NCBI GenBank assembly: GCA_948474755.1
Contig: CAOLHI010000022.1
Span: 1,054,001-1,118,000, forward strand
Length of the DNA: 64,000 nucleotides
Reading direction: 5' to 3'
From: Ctenosaura bakeri
Lineage: Eukaryota; Chordata; Lepidosauria; Squamata; Iguanidae
A program made the position numbers and the translations under genes. The notes beneath the pieces were generated by a model. The model saw only the letters and a program-made list of their open reading frames with translations, had not been told where the DNA came from and did not search any database. Positions 1 through 12,100 of the stretch are shown here, in pieces. Every line of letters starts with the position of its first letter. The first letter of the stretch is position 1.

Positions 1-1500
1 TGCACGCACACACACACAAACTAACCAGCCTTCAATCCAGTGGGACCCACTTGTGGATAGTTTTAATTCCTAAGTAATCACAAAGTACTAAACACGTGAC
101 AGTAATATAACCCCTTACTTAAATTGGAATCTGATAAAAGGAGAGTCAGAGCAAGTCCAAATAAATACAGTGGGATTTTGTTTAAAATAAACATGCATGG
201 GACCAAGCTATGTGCCTGCTTGTTTATAAAGAACTGTGTTGATGTTCATTATAATCTGCATCAGTTGCCAAGGCAACAGCTCAACTGTCACCAAGAAGAG
301 GTGCAGAATTATAACCTTAATTGGGATCATGGACTCTTACCATTCTCCCCATTCTATTTTCTACCAGTGCCACACAGATGATCATGGGAATCGGCTGCCA
401 CAATACTGCCAAATGCTTCTGACTGTGCACACTGCACTGGGTGCTGTTTCATATATCACAGCAGATCACAGAATTGTGGTATGAAACTGAATAAGAATAA
501 GGCTAAAATCAACAACCCATGTATTCCAGAGAAGAACCACTTTATGAAACAGAATTAAAATATTTAAAGAAGGAAAGAATAATTCCATTGTAGACAGACT
601 TCAATGTATGTATTATTATCTGAAATGTTTTCCCTTCCAGCAGTATCATATAATTGTAATCAAAGCCTGAATATAATTAGCAAATATAACAAAGAAGCTA
701 CTTGAGAATATCAAATTAGGAATTACATTTTTGTAAAGCCTAATTTCAGCTTAATCGATGCTTGAGCTCTCCCAAAACACAAGGATAAAAATATCAAGTT
801 GAAGACTGAAGTCCTCTGATTGTTTTGAAGAAATCCTACTAAAACAGGAGGCTTCTGCCCTGTAATCGTGCAGAATCATTTTCTTGCTTACATATTCCAG
901 GATTTTGGTTCAAATGTCTTTTCTAGCCCTGACATGGCAAGCCCTCTCTACCTTGTCTGCTGATCTCTATGGTGCATGAATGATTCTAATCTGCAGAACT
1001 TGGAAAAATTACTTTTTAGGCTACAAGACATGCTGGCTGAAGATTCTGGGAGGTACAGTCCAAAAACATGACTTTTTAAAGCTTTGCTTAGTCTGTTACC
1101 AAACATTACATTAATGCAACCTGATCCTTTCATTAAAACACTCTTCACAGTATTTTTGCTTCCTGCCTTTTTTTTTTTTAAATACACAGTTGTTCTCAAC
1201 ATGTACAGCAGGAAAACCTGAGTCCAAAATAACTGAAGGCATTCAGCTCATATAATTAAGAGCTGAAAGTTTGTTTTGGGGACAACAGAGGCAAGACAAC
1301 ACTTCAGTTTCAGTAAGAAAGTATATGCATTGTTGAATTTAGATTGTCAGCAGCTCTTTTTGATCACTTATGCTAGCAAGTCATTTTGCTGCCATACCTT
1401 CAAAGAAAAAAACTCTTCCTCCAGATGTTTTGAGCCCTTACAATGTACCTTAGAGTTAAGTCACAACTACAATATTTTTAAAAGAGAATTTGAAGGGGGG
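1..1500. other. Non-coding stretch, no gene recognised
   Basis: A short (CA)n run opens the window (about 1-18). The rest is AT-rich DNA with stop codons in all frames at short intervals and only short accidental open frames. I see no repeat family that I can name and no RNA gene. Confidence 0.6.
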
Positions 1501-1508
1501 GGTCTATG

Positions 1509-1681
1509 CAGAGGCATACCTAGCATAAACAGCACCTAGGGCAAGCGTGGAAGGTGCACCTCTACCTCCAGGGCTGCTTCCTCCTCCTCCTCCAACACTT
1601 CTGCAGTGCTTTTTTTGCACCCCTCTTGGCATTGGCTCCTGGGGCATGTGCCCCACTTGCCACACCCTAGGTATGCCTCCA
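1509..1681. mobile_element. hAT-like MITE with an 8-bp target duplication (one mismatch)
   Basis: The ends are inverted copies of each other: CAGAGGCATACCTAG on the left and CTAGGTATGCCTCCA on the right. The flanks are GGTCTATG (1501-1508) and GGTCTCTG (1682-1689), 7 of 8 identical, as expected for a hAT target-site duplication that has since mutated. The element is 173 bp and codes for nothing. The right-hand third, with GGGGCATGTGCCCC and CACCCTAGGTATGCCTC, matches a fragment at 29104-29153, so this is a repeated family. Assignment to hAT rests on the CAG start and the 8-bp duplication, not on a library match. Confidence 0.7.
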
Positions 1682-2224
1682 GGTCTCTGCTTACAAAATC
1701 AGCTTAAAGAGTTTTTCTCTCTTGATGAAACAAGATTTTTCAAAAAAATCTTTCATTATTCTATTTCAAAATGTGATGGTAAGATATAATCAAAATTGGG
1801 TTACAAAACTGAAATACCTGTTAATACAAAATGCTAGTAATAGTAACTGTCAAAATGAACAGTGTGGTTCTTTATATGCCTATCCTATAGAAGGTCGACC
1901 TGATTTCAGTTTCATTCTGCAGTCCTGTATACACATATTTGGGCATAAGACCTCTGAACCCACTGACTGACTTCTGAGTATAGTAAGGCTGTACAAGATA
2001 GCAGTTCTCTGTATGTTTACTTTGAGGTAAAATCCACTGAATGTATTTTAAATTTAAAATAATAATTTTAAATACCTAAATATAATCAACACCACCCAGT
2101 CTTAGTTTTTTTCTCTCTCTGTAAAAGTCAGGAAGAGGAGTACAAAGATACATACACCTTCCACAGTTTTTGAAATGTGTTCATTAGAACTGTTGACAGA
2201 TTTCCAAGTGCAGTCACCCTAATA

Positions 2225-2640
2225 CAAATCTATATCACAACCACACATGGAATACTATTCATGGTTCTGATCACGATATTGAAAAAGAACGTTTTAGAAC
2301 TGGCAAAAATGCAGACAAGGACAACCAAAATGAGCAGGGGATGGAACAAACATTTTCCCAACTGCAAGGAACATTTGCTATGGGAAGGCTTGTAGTTTAG
2401 GGGGAAAGCAAACAAGGGAAGTGTGGCAGAAACTGATAAAATAATGGACCCTATGAAGAAAGTAGTAGGGAGAAAAGGTTCTATTGTAACATTAATACCC
2501 AAGATTATTCAAGGAAGCTGAACAGTGGGAGATTTAGAATAGGTAAAAGGAGGTGTGTCTTCATACCATGCATTTGCTAAGTGATAGAATTTGCTACAAA
2601 AAGTTGTAGTGATTACCTTTCAGTTTAGAAGGCTGTAAAC
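2225..2640 (+). mobile_element. Decayed CR1-type LINE fragment (3' part of ORF2)
   Basis: Blocks resemble the 3' coding part of squamate CR1 elements in the expected order: CACATGGAATACTATTC near 2246 (the 'HLEY' region), GCAAAAATGCAGACAAGGAC near 2306 followed by CAACCAAAATGAGCAGGGGA (the 'QRRATKMI' region), then TTTGCTACAAAAAGTTGTAG near 2590, the 'WN.LP..VV' region. The reading frame is broken by frameshifts and stops, so this is a much older copy than the CR1 at 33062. Family membership is inferred from remembered consensus features; an alignment would settle the subfamily. Confidence 0.65.
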
Positions 2641-2660
2641 GGGGACTGTAGAAAGGATAA

Positions 2661-2745
2661 TGCATATTTATTTATTTAATTTATATCCTGTCTTTCCTGC
2701 CCTCACATTTTATGATGGGGCCCAAATCATTCAGTAAGATTCATC
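2661..2745. repeat. Squamate retroposon 3'-end fragment (reverse orientation)
   Basis: A TTTA-rich stretch is followed by TTATATCCTGTCTTTCCTGC and ATGATGGGGCCCAAA. Read on the minus strand this is the widespread squamate motif 'gaaaggcgggatataaataaa' that ends many LINE/SINE copies. The same start, GCATATTTATTTA, opens the copy at 8982. Whether the source is an L2/CR1-like LINE or a derived SINE cannot be decided from the fragment. Confidence 0.5.
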
Positions 2746-2819
2746 ATGGCCAAGTGGGGATTTTAACCAGATTTCTAAGACCTACTTCCACATTCTAACT
2801 TCTACAGCACACAATTGTT

Positions 2820-3260
2820 TGAGTCACAGGCCATTTTTGCAGGACAGTGGCCTCCTGGCATGCAGACGTGAGAGGAGTAGGACTGCGACAACACTTTCAC
2901 TGTCACCATCACGGTACCACCCTTCTTACATCCCCAGCCAGCATGATGGCAGGGTATATCATTGATGAAAAAACTCGACCAATGGCCCCAATCGTGAAAG
3001 GCTTCTGTTGCTGCCAGCCATGCAGAATGGCCGGAAGTGGGATCACTCGCTTCCTTTCCCACTGCAGCATGGGGAGAAAACCTGGTGCAGTGTGGAAGGA
3101 AGAAGCATGTCCCTCGTACTCCCTTTTGAGGGTAGCTGGCCAGATGCAGAGAGGAACTTTGGGGAGACACTCCCATCCCGGCAGAAGCGCTACCAGGAAT
3201 GCAATGGGACAACACTAGAGAGCAGAGTTGTGTGGAAACAGTCGCAAAGACCATGAAGAA
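2820..3260. other. GC- and CpG-richer block, unassigned
   Basis: Eleven CpG dinucleotides lie between 2865 and 3245, far denser than in the flanking kilobases, and GC content is visibly higher. Overlapping open frames occur on both strands: 123 codons on + (2847-3218) and 164 codons on - (2802-3296). Neither shows a domain, signal peptide or repeat motif I recognise, and opposed frames of this sort arise easily in stop-poor GC-rich DNA. It may be a young unnamed repeat or a regulatory block. I do not call a gene. Confidence 0.4.
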
Positions 3261-3439
3261 GAAATAATATTTATATGTTAGCTGTAAGATCACCATGCCT
3301 TGGGATTAGAGATCCTTGATGTCAGGTGTGGCTTTGATCTCATGATCTGGCATCTCTTCTTCAGTCCTCTGGGTAAGGGGAAGAATTTCAGCACTGCCTC
3401 ATTTCTTTGACATGGTGGTATGTTTTTTTAATCAAGCCT

Positions 3440-3610
3440 TGTGAAACTGTGGCTCATGCTCAATGTATCATGCTTTATGATATCACCAGGGCCCACTCTC
3501 TGAGACATCACAAGGGTGTTTCATGCATCTCAGGCTTTTGTTCCGAAAGTGCCTGGAAGAGTCCTGACCTGGAGGCCTTGTGAGTCTGGCTGCCAGCTGC
3601 TGGAAAACTA
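3440..3610 (+). repeat. Unnamed interspersed repeat, copy 1
   Basis: Shares ordered blocks with 7300-7440: AATGTATCATGCTT followed by an ATATCA block, then GCCCAC, ACATCACAAGGG, and a TGACCTGG block further on. Spacing differs by an insertion of about 23 bp in copy 2. No reading frame is conserved, and I do not recognise the family. Confidence 0.5.
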
Positions 3611-3619
3611 CAGGAGAAA

Positions 3620-5560
3620 AGAAGTATTTTTTTCAAGTGCTGATTTTAGGCTCCCAACAGGCACCTGGTTGGTCATAGTGAGACATGGGCTGTTACTCTG
3701 GTGCCACAGGATTCGTCATAGGATCACAGCTCTCATATATAGCCTCTTGCATTTTGTGCTAAAGGCATGAAAAGAGCAGAGCCCTATCAAATGATGTATA
3801 ACAGTGTGTGTAAAAGAAAGAAGAAATGTTTCCTTCAGGTACAATGGTCCTATGCCACAAAAGACTTTAAAGATGAAAAACTTCACTTACACAAAGAAAG
3901 CAAGGGCTGAACTGAGTACCAAGGATGTTATTGCAGGATAACCAATTATCTGAACAAACCTGCAGGAGCACATATGACAATATCAAATTAAAATAATTAC
4001 AAGTAGAAGAACATAAGATTGTTGTTTGGGTGGTTTATCTAGTGTACAAAGGATTCCTTGCAAAATGAGGAAAGTGTGGCTGTGAGCATTTGTACCACTT
4101 TATTAAATAAGTGTGCGGGAATACCTATGAGTACCGGTGATGGAAGGCACAACTATTTCAAATAAGCATGTGACTTCAGGCTCTGAAGCTTCCAGTCATA
4201 AAAAGCTGTTGTCTCTTTTGTATTTCCAGACTTTAATCTCTGACTTCCTCTTCTTCCCCATGTCTTCTTGGACCATACCCTCTTCAGTGATATTCCTGAA
4301 CACTCTTGTTTCTTTTTTCAGTCCCACAATCACTTTTTCCCTAGACCTATGCTACTTCTACTACCTTCTTTCCTGTGGCCTTTTACCCAAGTGGCATCTA
4401 AAAGGTTCAACTAATGGCAGCCACAGAGTGGCCTAAAATCAACACAGCTCTACCAAAACGGCAAACTCTCTTTTGCCATTTCCTTTCTCAGTGCCACAAA
4501 TTGATTCACAAGAAGAATACGAAACATCCAAGGATAATGTGGTTGTATTTTCCATCTCCTAGATCTTAGAAGGTTACACACAGTTCTCTAATTCTTTCTC
4601 TCAAACTAGATTTTTTTTCTGCTGGAGGGAGTGTGATTTGCCACTAAAACATCTTCCCCATGCCTGTTTTAGGCTTTAAGTAGTCTTTGAAACCATAAAA
4701 GAACCTAAAAATAGGTTGTTGTAAAAGAAGTGAGGAGTTACTTAACACTACCAGGTACTCATTATAGCAATTCGCAGTTGAATAAAAAGCTTTACTACTC
4801 TTCTTTCATTTACGTTCACCCCACTGATGCTGCCCTAATAAGTACTGTGGTGTTCATTAGGATTTACTCCTCTGTAAATATGCAAAATGTTATAGCTTGA
4901 GTCCATTCTTTGGTGTTTCTGCTTTTCCAATATGTTAAGAAGGCTGAAAACACAAAACTAAAAATCAATCACTTCTCTGGTTCACATTTGTAGTGGCTCC
5001 TTTTTCATCACTTAGAAACTTTACTGCAAAAAGGAGATTGGAGAAATAGCACTGAGGACTATGTTGTTCAGATAAATAACTGGTATGTCCAGAGGAGACT
5101 GGGAAGAGGGAAAAATAATATGCAGCCCCGAAACATCAAGAGGATAAATAGCTTGTACAATTCCAGTAACATCAGGAACTTCCAGCCTATTTAGGACCTC
5201 CTGAAAACTTTCAAGGGATGTCAGCAGCAAGGAAGGAAAAGGTGTAAGGTCACATCTGATTAGGTCTTGTACTGAATCCAGAATTGGTTGACTTCACTAA
5301 ATATGGTAGAATCTACAAGGTTTTGCTAAGCAAGAAAATAATGTGGAAGACGATATTTCAAAGACTTCTCTCAGCTGCACAAATACAGAAATTTGTAAAT
5401 TATACTACAATAAAACTCTTGCTTTGCCTAGAAGACAACAGATCCTAAATGTTTCACCATGGCTTTGGTTATTGTAGGAGACTGAACCAATGCTGATAAT
5501 TCCATTTTATAGTATAAAATGACTGTAACCAAAAAGTAAAACTCTGGAAAATTTGCTATG
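3620..5560. other. Non-coding stretch, no gene recognised
   Basis: AT-rich DNA with pyrimidine-rich runs near 4220-4340. Open frames stay under about 100 codons and show no recognisable domain. No RNA gene or clear repeat is seen apart from a weak GGATTTACTCC motif near 4860 that belongs to the old repeat described at 5570. Confidence 0.5.
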
Positions 5561-5569
5561 GGGCGCCTG

Positions 5570-5640
5570 CCCTGTATCTTGGAGTAAACCACACTGAATA
5601 CAAAAGGCCTTATTTCAGAGTAAACAAATTGTCCAATGCA
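5570..5640. repeat. Old squamate repeat fragment ('agtaaac...ttactc' family)
   Basis: Contains TTGGAGTAAACCACACTGAA and TTATTTCAGAGTAAAC, diverged forms of the very common squamate motif in which 'ggagtaagccccattgaa' is followed by 'cttacttctgagtaaac'. Related fragments occur at 8735, 32690, 43605, 44845 and 61225. Too short to define ends. Confidence 0.4.
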
Positions 5641-5758
5641 GATTCCTGGTTAAGAAGATAAATAAGAAATTGAGGAGGAGGGGAAACTCAAGAAGTTAAA
5701 TTCAGTCTGTTTTCTTTCATGATTCAATTACTATCAAAGTGGGCAAGGAGGAGGTAAG

Positions 5759-5855
5759 GTACCACTTTCCTCCAAGGATTAACAAGTCTCCTCCACAGAC
5801 TCACAATTCTTGTGTGGAGTTTACTCCCAAGCGAGTCTATGGAGGAGAGTGGTCC
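5759..5855. repeat. Imperfect inverted repeat
   Basis: The left arm GGTACCACTTTCCTCCA (5759-5775) pairs with the right arm TGGAGGAGAGTGGTCCC (5840-5856) with few mismatches. Inner segments CTCCACAGACTC and GAGTCTATGGAG also pair. The centre carries GTTTACTCCCAAG, which recurs at 5996-6008 (GTTTACTCCCAAGTG). It is probably a decayed palindromic MITE. Confidence 0.45.
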
Positions 5856-6080
5856 CTTACACCATCCCTGAAACGTAAAGACAAAAACTGGAGCTTGACT
5901 TCCAATCCCTGAAGCATCCCAAGTTAGCAGAGCAACTCAAAAAATTATGAATTCACATACATAATTCACAGTGTCTCCTACTGTGCTCAGTGTAGTTTAC
6001 TCCCAAGTGAAGCACAGAGCCTGGGAGAAAAATGCATTTTGGGACTATAGTTTCTAGAAACTCTATCTGGATTTAAAAAG

Positions 6081-6177
6081 TAAAACCACCTCTGAGTATT
6101 CCTTGCTTCAAAACTGCTATGAAATCCATGGGGTCACCATAAGTAGACAGGCATTGGAAAGCACATACACACACAAC
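6081..6177 (+). mobile_element. 3' part of a 5S-derived squamate SINE (head missing)
   Basis: Blocks AACCACCTCTGAGTATTCCT and GAAATCCATGGGGTCACCAT, followed by AAGTAGACAGGCA and a (CA)n tail, are the sense-strand equivalent of the tail of the 5S-derived SINE at 49229-49455. The 5S-like head is absent, so this is a 5'-truncated copy. Confidence 0.65.
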
Positions 6178-6179
6178 TT

Positions 6180-7100
6180 TCCAGAGCTATGGATAAGCAT
6201 ACCCAGGACTGCAGCTCTACAAGATAATCCTAAGCAAATTTACTAAGAAGTGATGTCAGGCTTACGTTTAGGAGTAAATGAGCAGTGGATGTAGCTTCAG
6301 TCTGTTTCTGAAGCTACAGTCTACTAGCCCCAGCTGTAGCTCTTCTCAGGAGCAGATGATGCAATTATATACACAGCACAATGAGGGTGGAGTCATGCTG
6401 AGTAATGTCTGCAACCATAAGTGCATAAGGTGAGGCAAGGACAGCTTCAGCAACTAACCTTCTCCTCCTTTACATCTGAAACCACTCACAGTGTTGTGAT
6501 CTCAGACTACACACGGGCGGAAGTACAGAGACATGAGGCAAAAATACAGACATACAGTCAACTCAAAATACAAAGCATTACCCTTATGCCTGGAAATTAT
6601 ATTGGCTCATATTATCGGTGATAACTGCAAGCTTCCCATCTCCACAGAAGAGGCTGGAATTCAACAAAGACAACTTAGTGACCTGAGTTAACGTTCTCAT
6701 AGTATGCCAGTAGCAACTTTCACCCATGAGTAGAGTGAAGTCTGTTCAGAAACAGTTTCTGCTGGAGTTTGATTAAAATGTTAATATCTTCATGGGGAAA
6801 AATCTTAATATTTAACAGGGGCCAATTTCCATTAATTTATTGTTGAAAATATTTATTCCCCATCTTTCTAATGCACACAGCAATGTCCACAGTTTCTCAC
6901 TCATCATAATTAACAACAAAATAGGGTTGAATTCAGTGCTAGCTTTGCCTACATAAAAGAAGTTCCACTCATCCAAGTCAGCAGACACCAGGATTTTTAC
7001 CAATTCCCCTTGACTTCTGCATTCATCCCATTCTCTTTTGGAGGGTCCCAACACCTTTATAAGCAGCTGGAATATCATACTGGTAGGAAAGATCCATATA
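6180..7100. other. Non-coding stretch, nothing recognised
   Basis: No gene, RNA gene or nameable repeat. A weak GTTTAGGAGTAAATGA motif near 6268 may be another trace of the old 'agtaaac' repeat. Confidence 0.5.
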
Positions 7101-7299
7101 AATCGGGTGTGCTGGCTTTAGGATTGCTATGTCTCAGGACTTTGCCCTGAGAGACAAGCACTGGTCCCTCTTCTCCAATTTGAAGGATGAGGAAGAAGAA
7201 TCTCAGGGTGAAAGCAGTGCCCTGAAAGGTACGTGGAGATGAAATTTCTTCATATGTTGCAACTTGCTATTTCACATTTGAATGGCATATGCCGTGCAA

Positions 7300-7440
7300 C
7301 TGTGTTTGACACTTAATGTATCATGCTTAATTATATCAGCAGCAGCAATTGCTCCTGTCATTAAAGCCCACCCCATAACATCACAAGGGGGGATGACCCT
7401 GAATTTTCCATGCCTGCGATGCTATTGACCTGGCATCCAG
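7300..7440 (+). repeat. Unnamed interspersed repeat, copy 2
   Basis: Second copy of the repeat at 3440-3610, with AATGTATCATGCTT at 7314-7327, GCCCACC at 7366 and ACATCACAAGGG at 7378-7389. It carries an extra segment including AGCAGCAGCAATTGCTCC that copy 1 lacks. Confidence 0.5.
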
Positions 7441-7449
7441 AGCTGACTT

Positions 7450-8730
7450 ACCATAAGCAGCTCTCTCTTTTGCTAAGACAAAGCCAGCACTGGATACAGC
7501 TTGCAAATAATAAAAATAAGCAACTACAATAGCAAGAAGAAAAGTTCGGCATCTGCAATAAGATGGAAGAAAAAGGTAGGCGATGACCAGATACTCACTA
7601 GGATAAAGTGATTTTTATAGAGCAACAAAATGCTATAGCAGGGCTCAACTGATTGTCTGTACAGATACTTTCTAAACCTAGCTGCAATTTTTGGAAAAGG
7701 CTGTCTGTTCATCTACATTATAGCCTCTGTCCCTTGCTCTAGAGGACACCAAGAGCAATAATTATCTTTTTTTTTTTTTTACTAAAATATTTGGGACTCT
7801 GGGAGATCCAAAGGCCACAAAAAATGGCCTTTGAGCTCCATGCAACCAGTAGATACATGACTCGCTCCCCCATTGTAAAAAGTAAATATACAGACCACTG
7901 AGATGTATGTTTCTATCCTGTTAGATGCAATTATACATACCCTGGATTACAACATTGACTGTCATTATGCTTCTAAACCCAGTTCAAAGTGTTAGCGTTG
8001 CCCTTGAAAGCCCAGTTTCATTATCTAATTGGACCCTGTTTCATGTTCCTATTTTGCATGCAGTGATAAACAATGGGGGCTAGAAAGAAGGCCTATGCAC
8101 CAGCTCTCAAGAGGCTGTGGGTTGATTTCACCCCCTCCTTTCACCCCAAGGAATGTCATTGGCTTTTCTTGATGCCTTTTAGAAAGGATTACAGTGAGCG
8201 TCTTTGCCCTTTCCCATATATCCCAAAGAACAATGTATTACTTTTGTTTCAGTCTGGTTCAGAGCAGGGAGAAGTTAATTTTTTGTACTACTTCCCAAGT
8301 ACACTGGTAGCCATATGGTTGGAGGATTCTGGGAATTTTAGCGTCCCTACCACCACACATAATTATTTCAAAACCCTGGTTTTATGCGTATTCTTGGTTG
8401 TTGTTTTGTTATCACTTCAGGTTTGAATGGAAAGATGGCCTAGAAATGTCTTTAATTAATGAATAAAAATGATAAAAGATTAAAGTGACCCATGTGTGCC
8501 TGTTCACACAATAAACAGGAAGAGAAATACCGCCATTCTAGACGACGTCACATGCCAATGGCATGAAGGGGCATGATGTCATTCCCAGGAGCACAGCTGC
8601 ACAGGACATTTACATGTTGGTACTGCGTGCCTGCATAGAAAAAGCCTCTAGCACACACAGTTTCTCATACTTAGGCTTCTCTGATGTAATCAATCCACGC
8701 TGAAGTGAAGACATGCAGTGAAAATCCAGC
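7450..8730. other. Non-coding stretch, no gene recognised
   Basis: Contains a T-run near 7768. An open frame of 117 codons on + (8073-8426) has no recognisable domain and lies in otherwise ordinary AT-rich DNA. I treat it as chance. Confidence 0.5.
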
Positions 8731-8734
8731 AGTA

Positions 8735-8800
8735 TGCTTAAGCCCAATTCTGTTGATAGTCCTACTAAAGTGGACCCACTGAATCAGTTGGATCTTCCTT
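8735..8800. repeat. Old squamate repeat fragment ('agtaagtcccactgaat' family)
   Basis: Contains TTAAGCCCAATTCTGTTGA and AAGTGGACCCACTGAATCAG, diverged matches to the ubiquitous squamate motif also seen at 5570 and 61225. No ends are visible. Confidence 0.4.
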
Positions 8801-8981
8801 TTAGTTGACTCACCATTCAACAATTCATCACATGGGGGCCACTCTAGTTGTGACTAACAAACAGAAAGCCAGCCCTTATGTTAGAGGTGATGTCAACCAT
8901 GATCATGTTCCTGACGATCCTGTGATGCAGCTGCCCCCTTCAAGTATGAGGGGGCTTCTACATGTTAAGATAGCTGTTGAT

Positions 8982-9112
8982 GCATATTTATTTAATTAAT
9001 TTATGTCCCACCTTTCTCCCAGCATGGAACCCAAGGGGGCTTACAACAAGGCTAAGACAAGATAAAGCTAAAAAAGTTAAAACACAATTAAACAAGGCAT
9101 ATTAAAATGCCA
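8982..9112. repeat. Squamate retroposon 3'-end fragment (reverse orientation)
   Basis: A TATTTATTTAATTAATTTAT stretch is followed by GTCCCACCTTTCTCCCAGCA, GGGGGCTTACAACAAGG and an A-rich segment (TAAAACACAATTAAACAAGG). It is the better preserved relative of 2661-2745. In the sense of the source element it lies on the minus strand and ends in an AAATA-type tail. Confidence 0.55.
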
Positions 9113-9114
9113 TT

Positions 9115-12100
9115 AGAAAGGTGTAAAACACTAGGCTTGCCAGGTGTTTTGGAAATCAGTATGGGATGTGTGAGGCTGGGCTGTATAAAGCTGCACCAAA
9201 TCTTGTAAGAGGCTGTCTTCTTGTGAGATCTGAACACACACACAAATAAACTGCAAATAAACATACAAATCTTACAAGGGCAGGCCAGCCACTCTGAGAC
9301 AAAAACTTTACTCTGCTGCTTGGTTTTAGCCCAGCTGAAGAGAAAGGAGGAAGGATGGTGCTCTGATAGCTGTGATCCATGCAGACAGGTCACAGTTCCA
9401 GGAAATGTACCCCTTGCATTTGGTGTGTAAGGCCCGATTGCTCCATGAATACTAAATGCTTGGGGGAGGCAGTCTAGTAGGAGAGTGACTAGTGTCTGCT
9501 CTCAAATACAGGATTTGGAGCAACTATATTACTCCAACACAGGATGAGCCTGTAGGACCTCAAATATGGGTTGTTCCATAGAAAATAGGACGCCTGGCAA
9601 CTCTGTGAATACCTTTTCAGTGTTGTATCATTAGCACTTCTGCTATTACTGCAGCTCTGAAAAACCACAATAGATTACTTTGGAATGTCCATTTTCTTCT
9701 CTTCTGCTTTTTCAGATCAGTACATCTGCTGTTTTAAACTACTTAAGGTATAGGTTTAGCCCATGTACTTTGTCCCTCTTTTTTCTTGCTTCTTTGTTCC
9801 TTGTCTTTTATCTTTTTCCCTTTCTTAGTATTTATATGTTAAAAATCCAATTTTTCTTTAAAAAAGAAAGCTTAGAAAGAAAAGCTGAAATGCAACATAT
9901 AAAACTGTCGATGTTATGAAGATGATTTTGCTTGCCGAATTTTTGCTTGACTTGCAGTCATTAAAGGCAATGAAGCTCTACAAGCAAAAGAAAGCAAAAG
10001 AAAGGTAGCCATTCTAAATAGAAAGCTACTTGAAGAGCTTAGAAATAAGAGGATTCTTTCAGGGGTGGGGGGTGTAGTATTCTTTCCTGTGGCCTGAAAC
10101 AAAATAAAGATGTGTATTTGCATCCATGTGTTGTAATGGTATTTTTCATAGAAATACATGGAAGCATCTTCTTCCACTCAATGCCAGCTCTACATACTTC
10201 CAACTCTAAGCCCATTCCACCCTGTTCTGACAACAGCCTGTGAATATTTTTAACCATCATGACTAATGTGTATTTTTGAATATATTTTATCACAAAATAC
10301 ATTTTGTTCTGAACTTTTTAGATTTTTTTAGATATATGCATTTTTATGCATATTTTATCACCGAAATGAAAATGTTGGAGCTGCTTTTTTTAAAGACTGA
10401 GATTGGTATCACCATCTTTGGAGAGGTGCAATATCCAGTGGAGAATTACATTCCAATCTGTACATTCATGCAGATCGGAATGTATGAATGTATGTCATTT
10501 TGCTTGGGAAATCCCAAAAATCAATCCCTCAAGCTTCCTTATCTTCCCAGACATCTTAAACTTGGGTTCCATTGTTATGTTTTTTACATGTTGCCACTTC
10601 ACAGTCAAACAGCAATTACCTGTTCCATATATGAACTTATAGAGATTTTCAGTCATAGTTGTGTAACCCTGAGGTGTCATGCAAGAATCAGTAATCTAAA
10701 TTACTAATCCAACACTGCCATTAGAAAACTACTGCAACACACAGTGGGACTTTCCCAATGTAAAAAGCTCATCTTCTTAAAACAGGAACAAATGTTAGAC
10801 AGAAGATTCCTTTTTCCCACTTTACACTGTGTTAAAGTGCTGCAATCGTGGATAAATTAAGACACAATTCATTGTTGCATCTGAAATAGTGAAGTGTGGT
10901 GTAATACAAGTTTGTGAGGAAGGAATTCAAAGCAGAATTAAACTGTGGTTTATGATTCTGATGCTCAATGTATACTAAACCACCAATCCGTGGTGTGTTT
11001 GGCCTCAGCTACTTGAAGGAGAAGAGAAAGGGCAGCATGTAATACTATGCTGTTCATTCTCAGTAAAACAAGTTCCCGAGTTGTCTTATATCCAAATGTA
11101 CCCAATAACATGAAAGAAGACTCCAGTGAGAAACCAGCTTGATCCAAAATATTTCTTACAAGGATCATCACTTATCTGATGATAAGATTTAATCTGATGT
11201 TAGTAGCATAGTTGCATTACTTTGTGAGCCATGAAGTCATCTCTAGTTATCTCTACTGCTGTCAGTCACACAGAAGGTTTCTTATGAGCTAGATTTTAAT
11301 ATTTTTAAAAAATAAAATGGGCAAGGGATGTTGTTGGAAATGGGCAGAGCCCCACAATCCTGTCCAATTCCAAAATTCCACATTTTGGGAAGAGCTGATG
11401 CACAAACGTACTCAGACAGCAGAAGAAACTAACCACCTCTATAATAATAATAGAATTATATATTGAACATTATAATATTTGTGAACAAACACAATGAAGA
11501 ATTGTGGATGGCATCAAAGCATTATCATCATTTCCCAACACCCACATTGCTACTCAGACTACCTCTATCATTATACTAAACTAAATAATATACTCACTAC
11601 AAAGAAGCAAAACATTTCTCTGAACTGATCTTCCACATAGATTTATATTTCACCGTAATTCAATTGTTATCCTTTCAAATCACTGAAAGAAGTATTTACT
11701 GCAGAAAAACCTCACTTTTAGATAAGCTATATAAAAATGAAGTTGATCTTAACAGTATGACATACTGGATACCTCATTTATAAAACCTATTATTATATAT
11801 ATATATAATAGTGATCATTACCTATGCTTGTTGCTCCATTATAGTGAACAAAAGCAAGAGCTTTCATTCTAATTGCAGGGGACTGTATCTTAGGTTCTGT
11901 TAAGAAGGTATGGCCCAGATTTTGCAGTATGTCTCAGTAGTAAAATGAAATACAAAGTGCTGCCTACAAAACAAGTCTTAAATGATAATCAAAATAGAGC
12001 CTTTACAAATAAAACTTGAATCTGTATCAGCAGAACTGCTATTAGCTAATTTATCTGAACATGATTTGGAGGATTAAGGTACCAAAGGGTACTTTGCACA

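Noticed and set aside
2802..3296. 164-codon minus-strand open frame as a gene
   Set aside because: No domain, overlaps an equally open frame on the other strand, no splice or promoter context. The block is better described as a CpG-richer region of unknown nature.
10276..10707. 143-codon plus-strand open frame
   Set aside because: Phe/Ile/Tyr-rich product typical of AT-rich random frames; no domain recognised.
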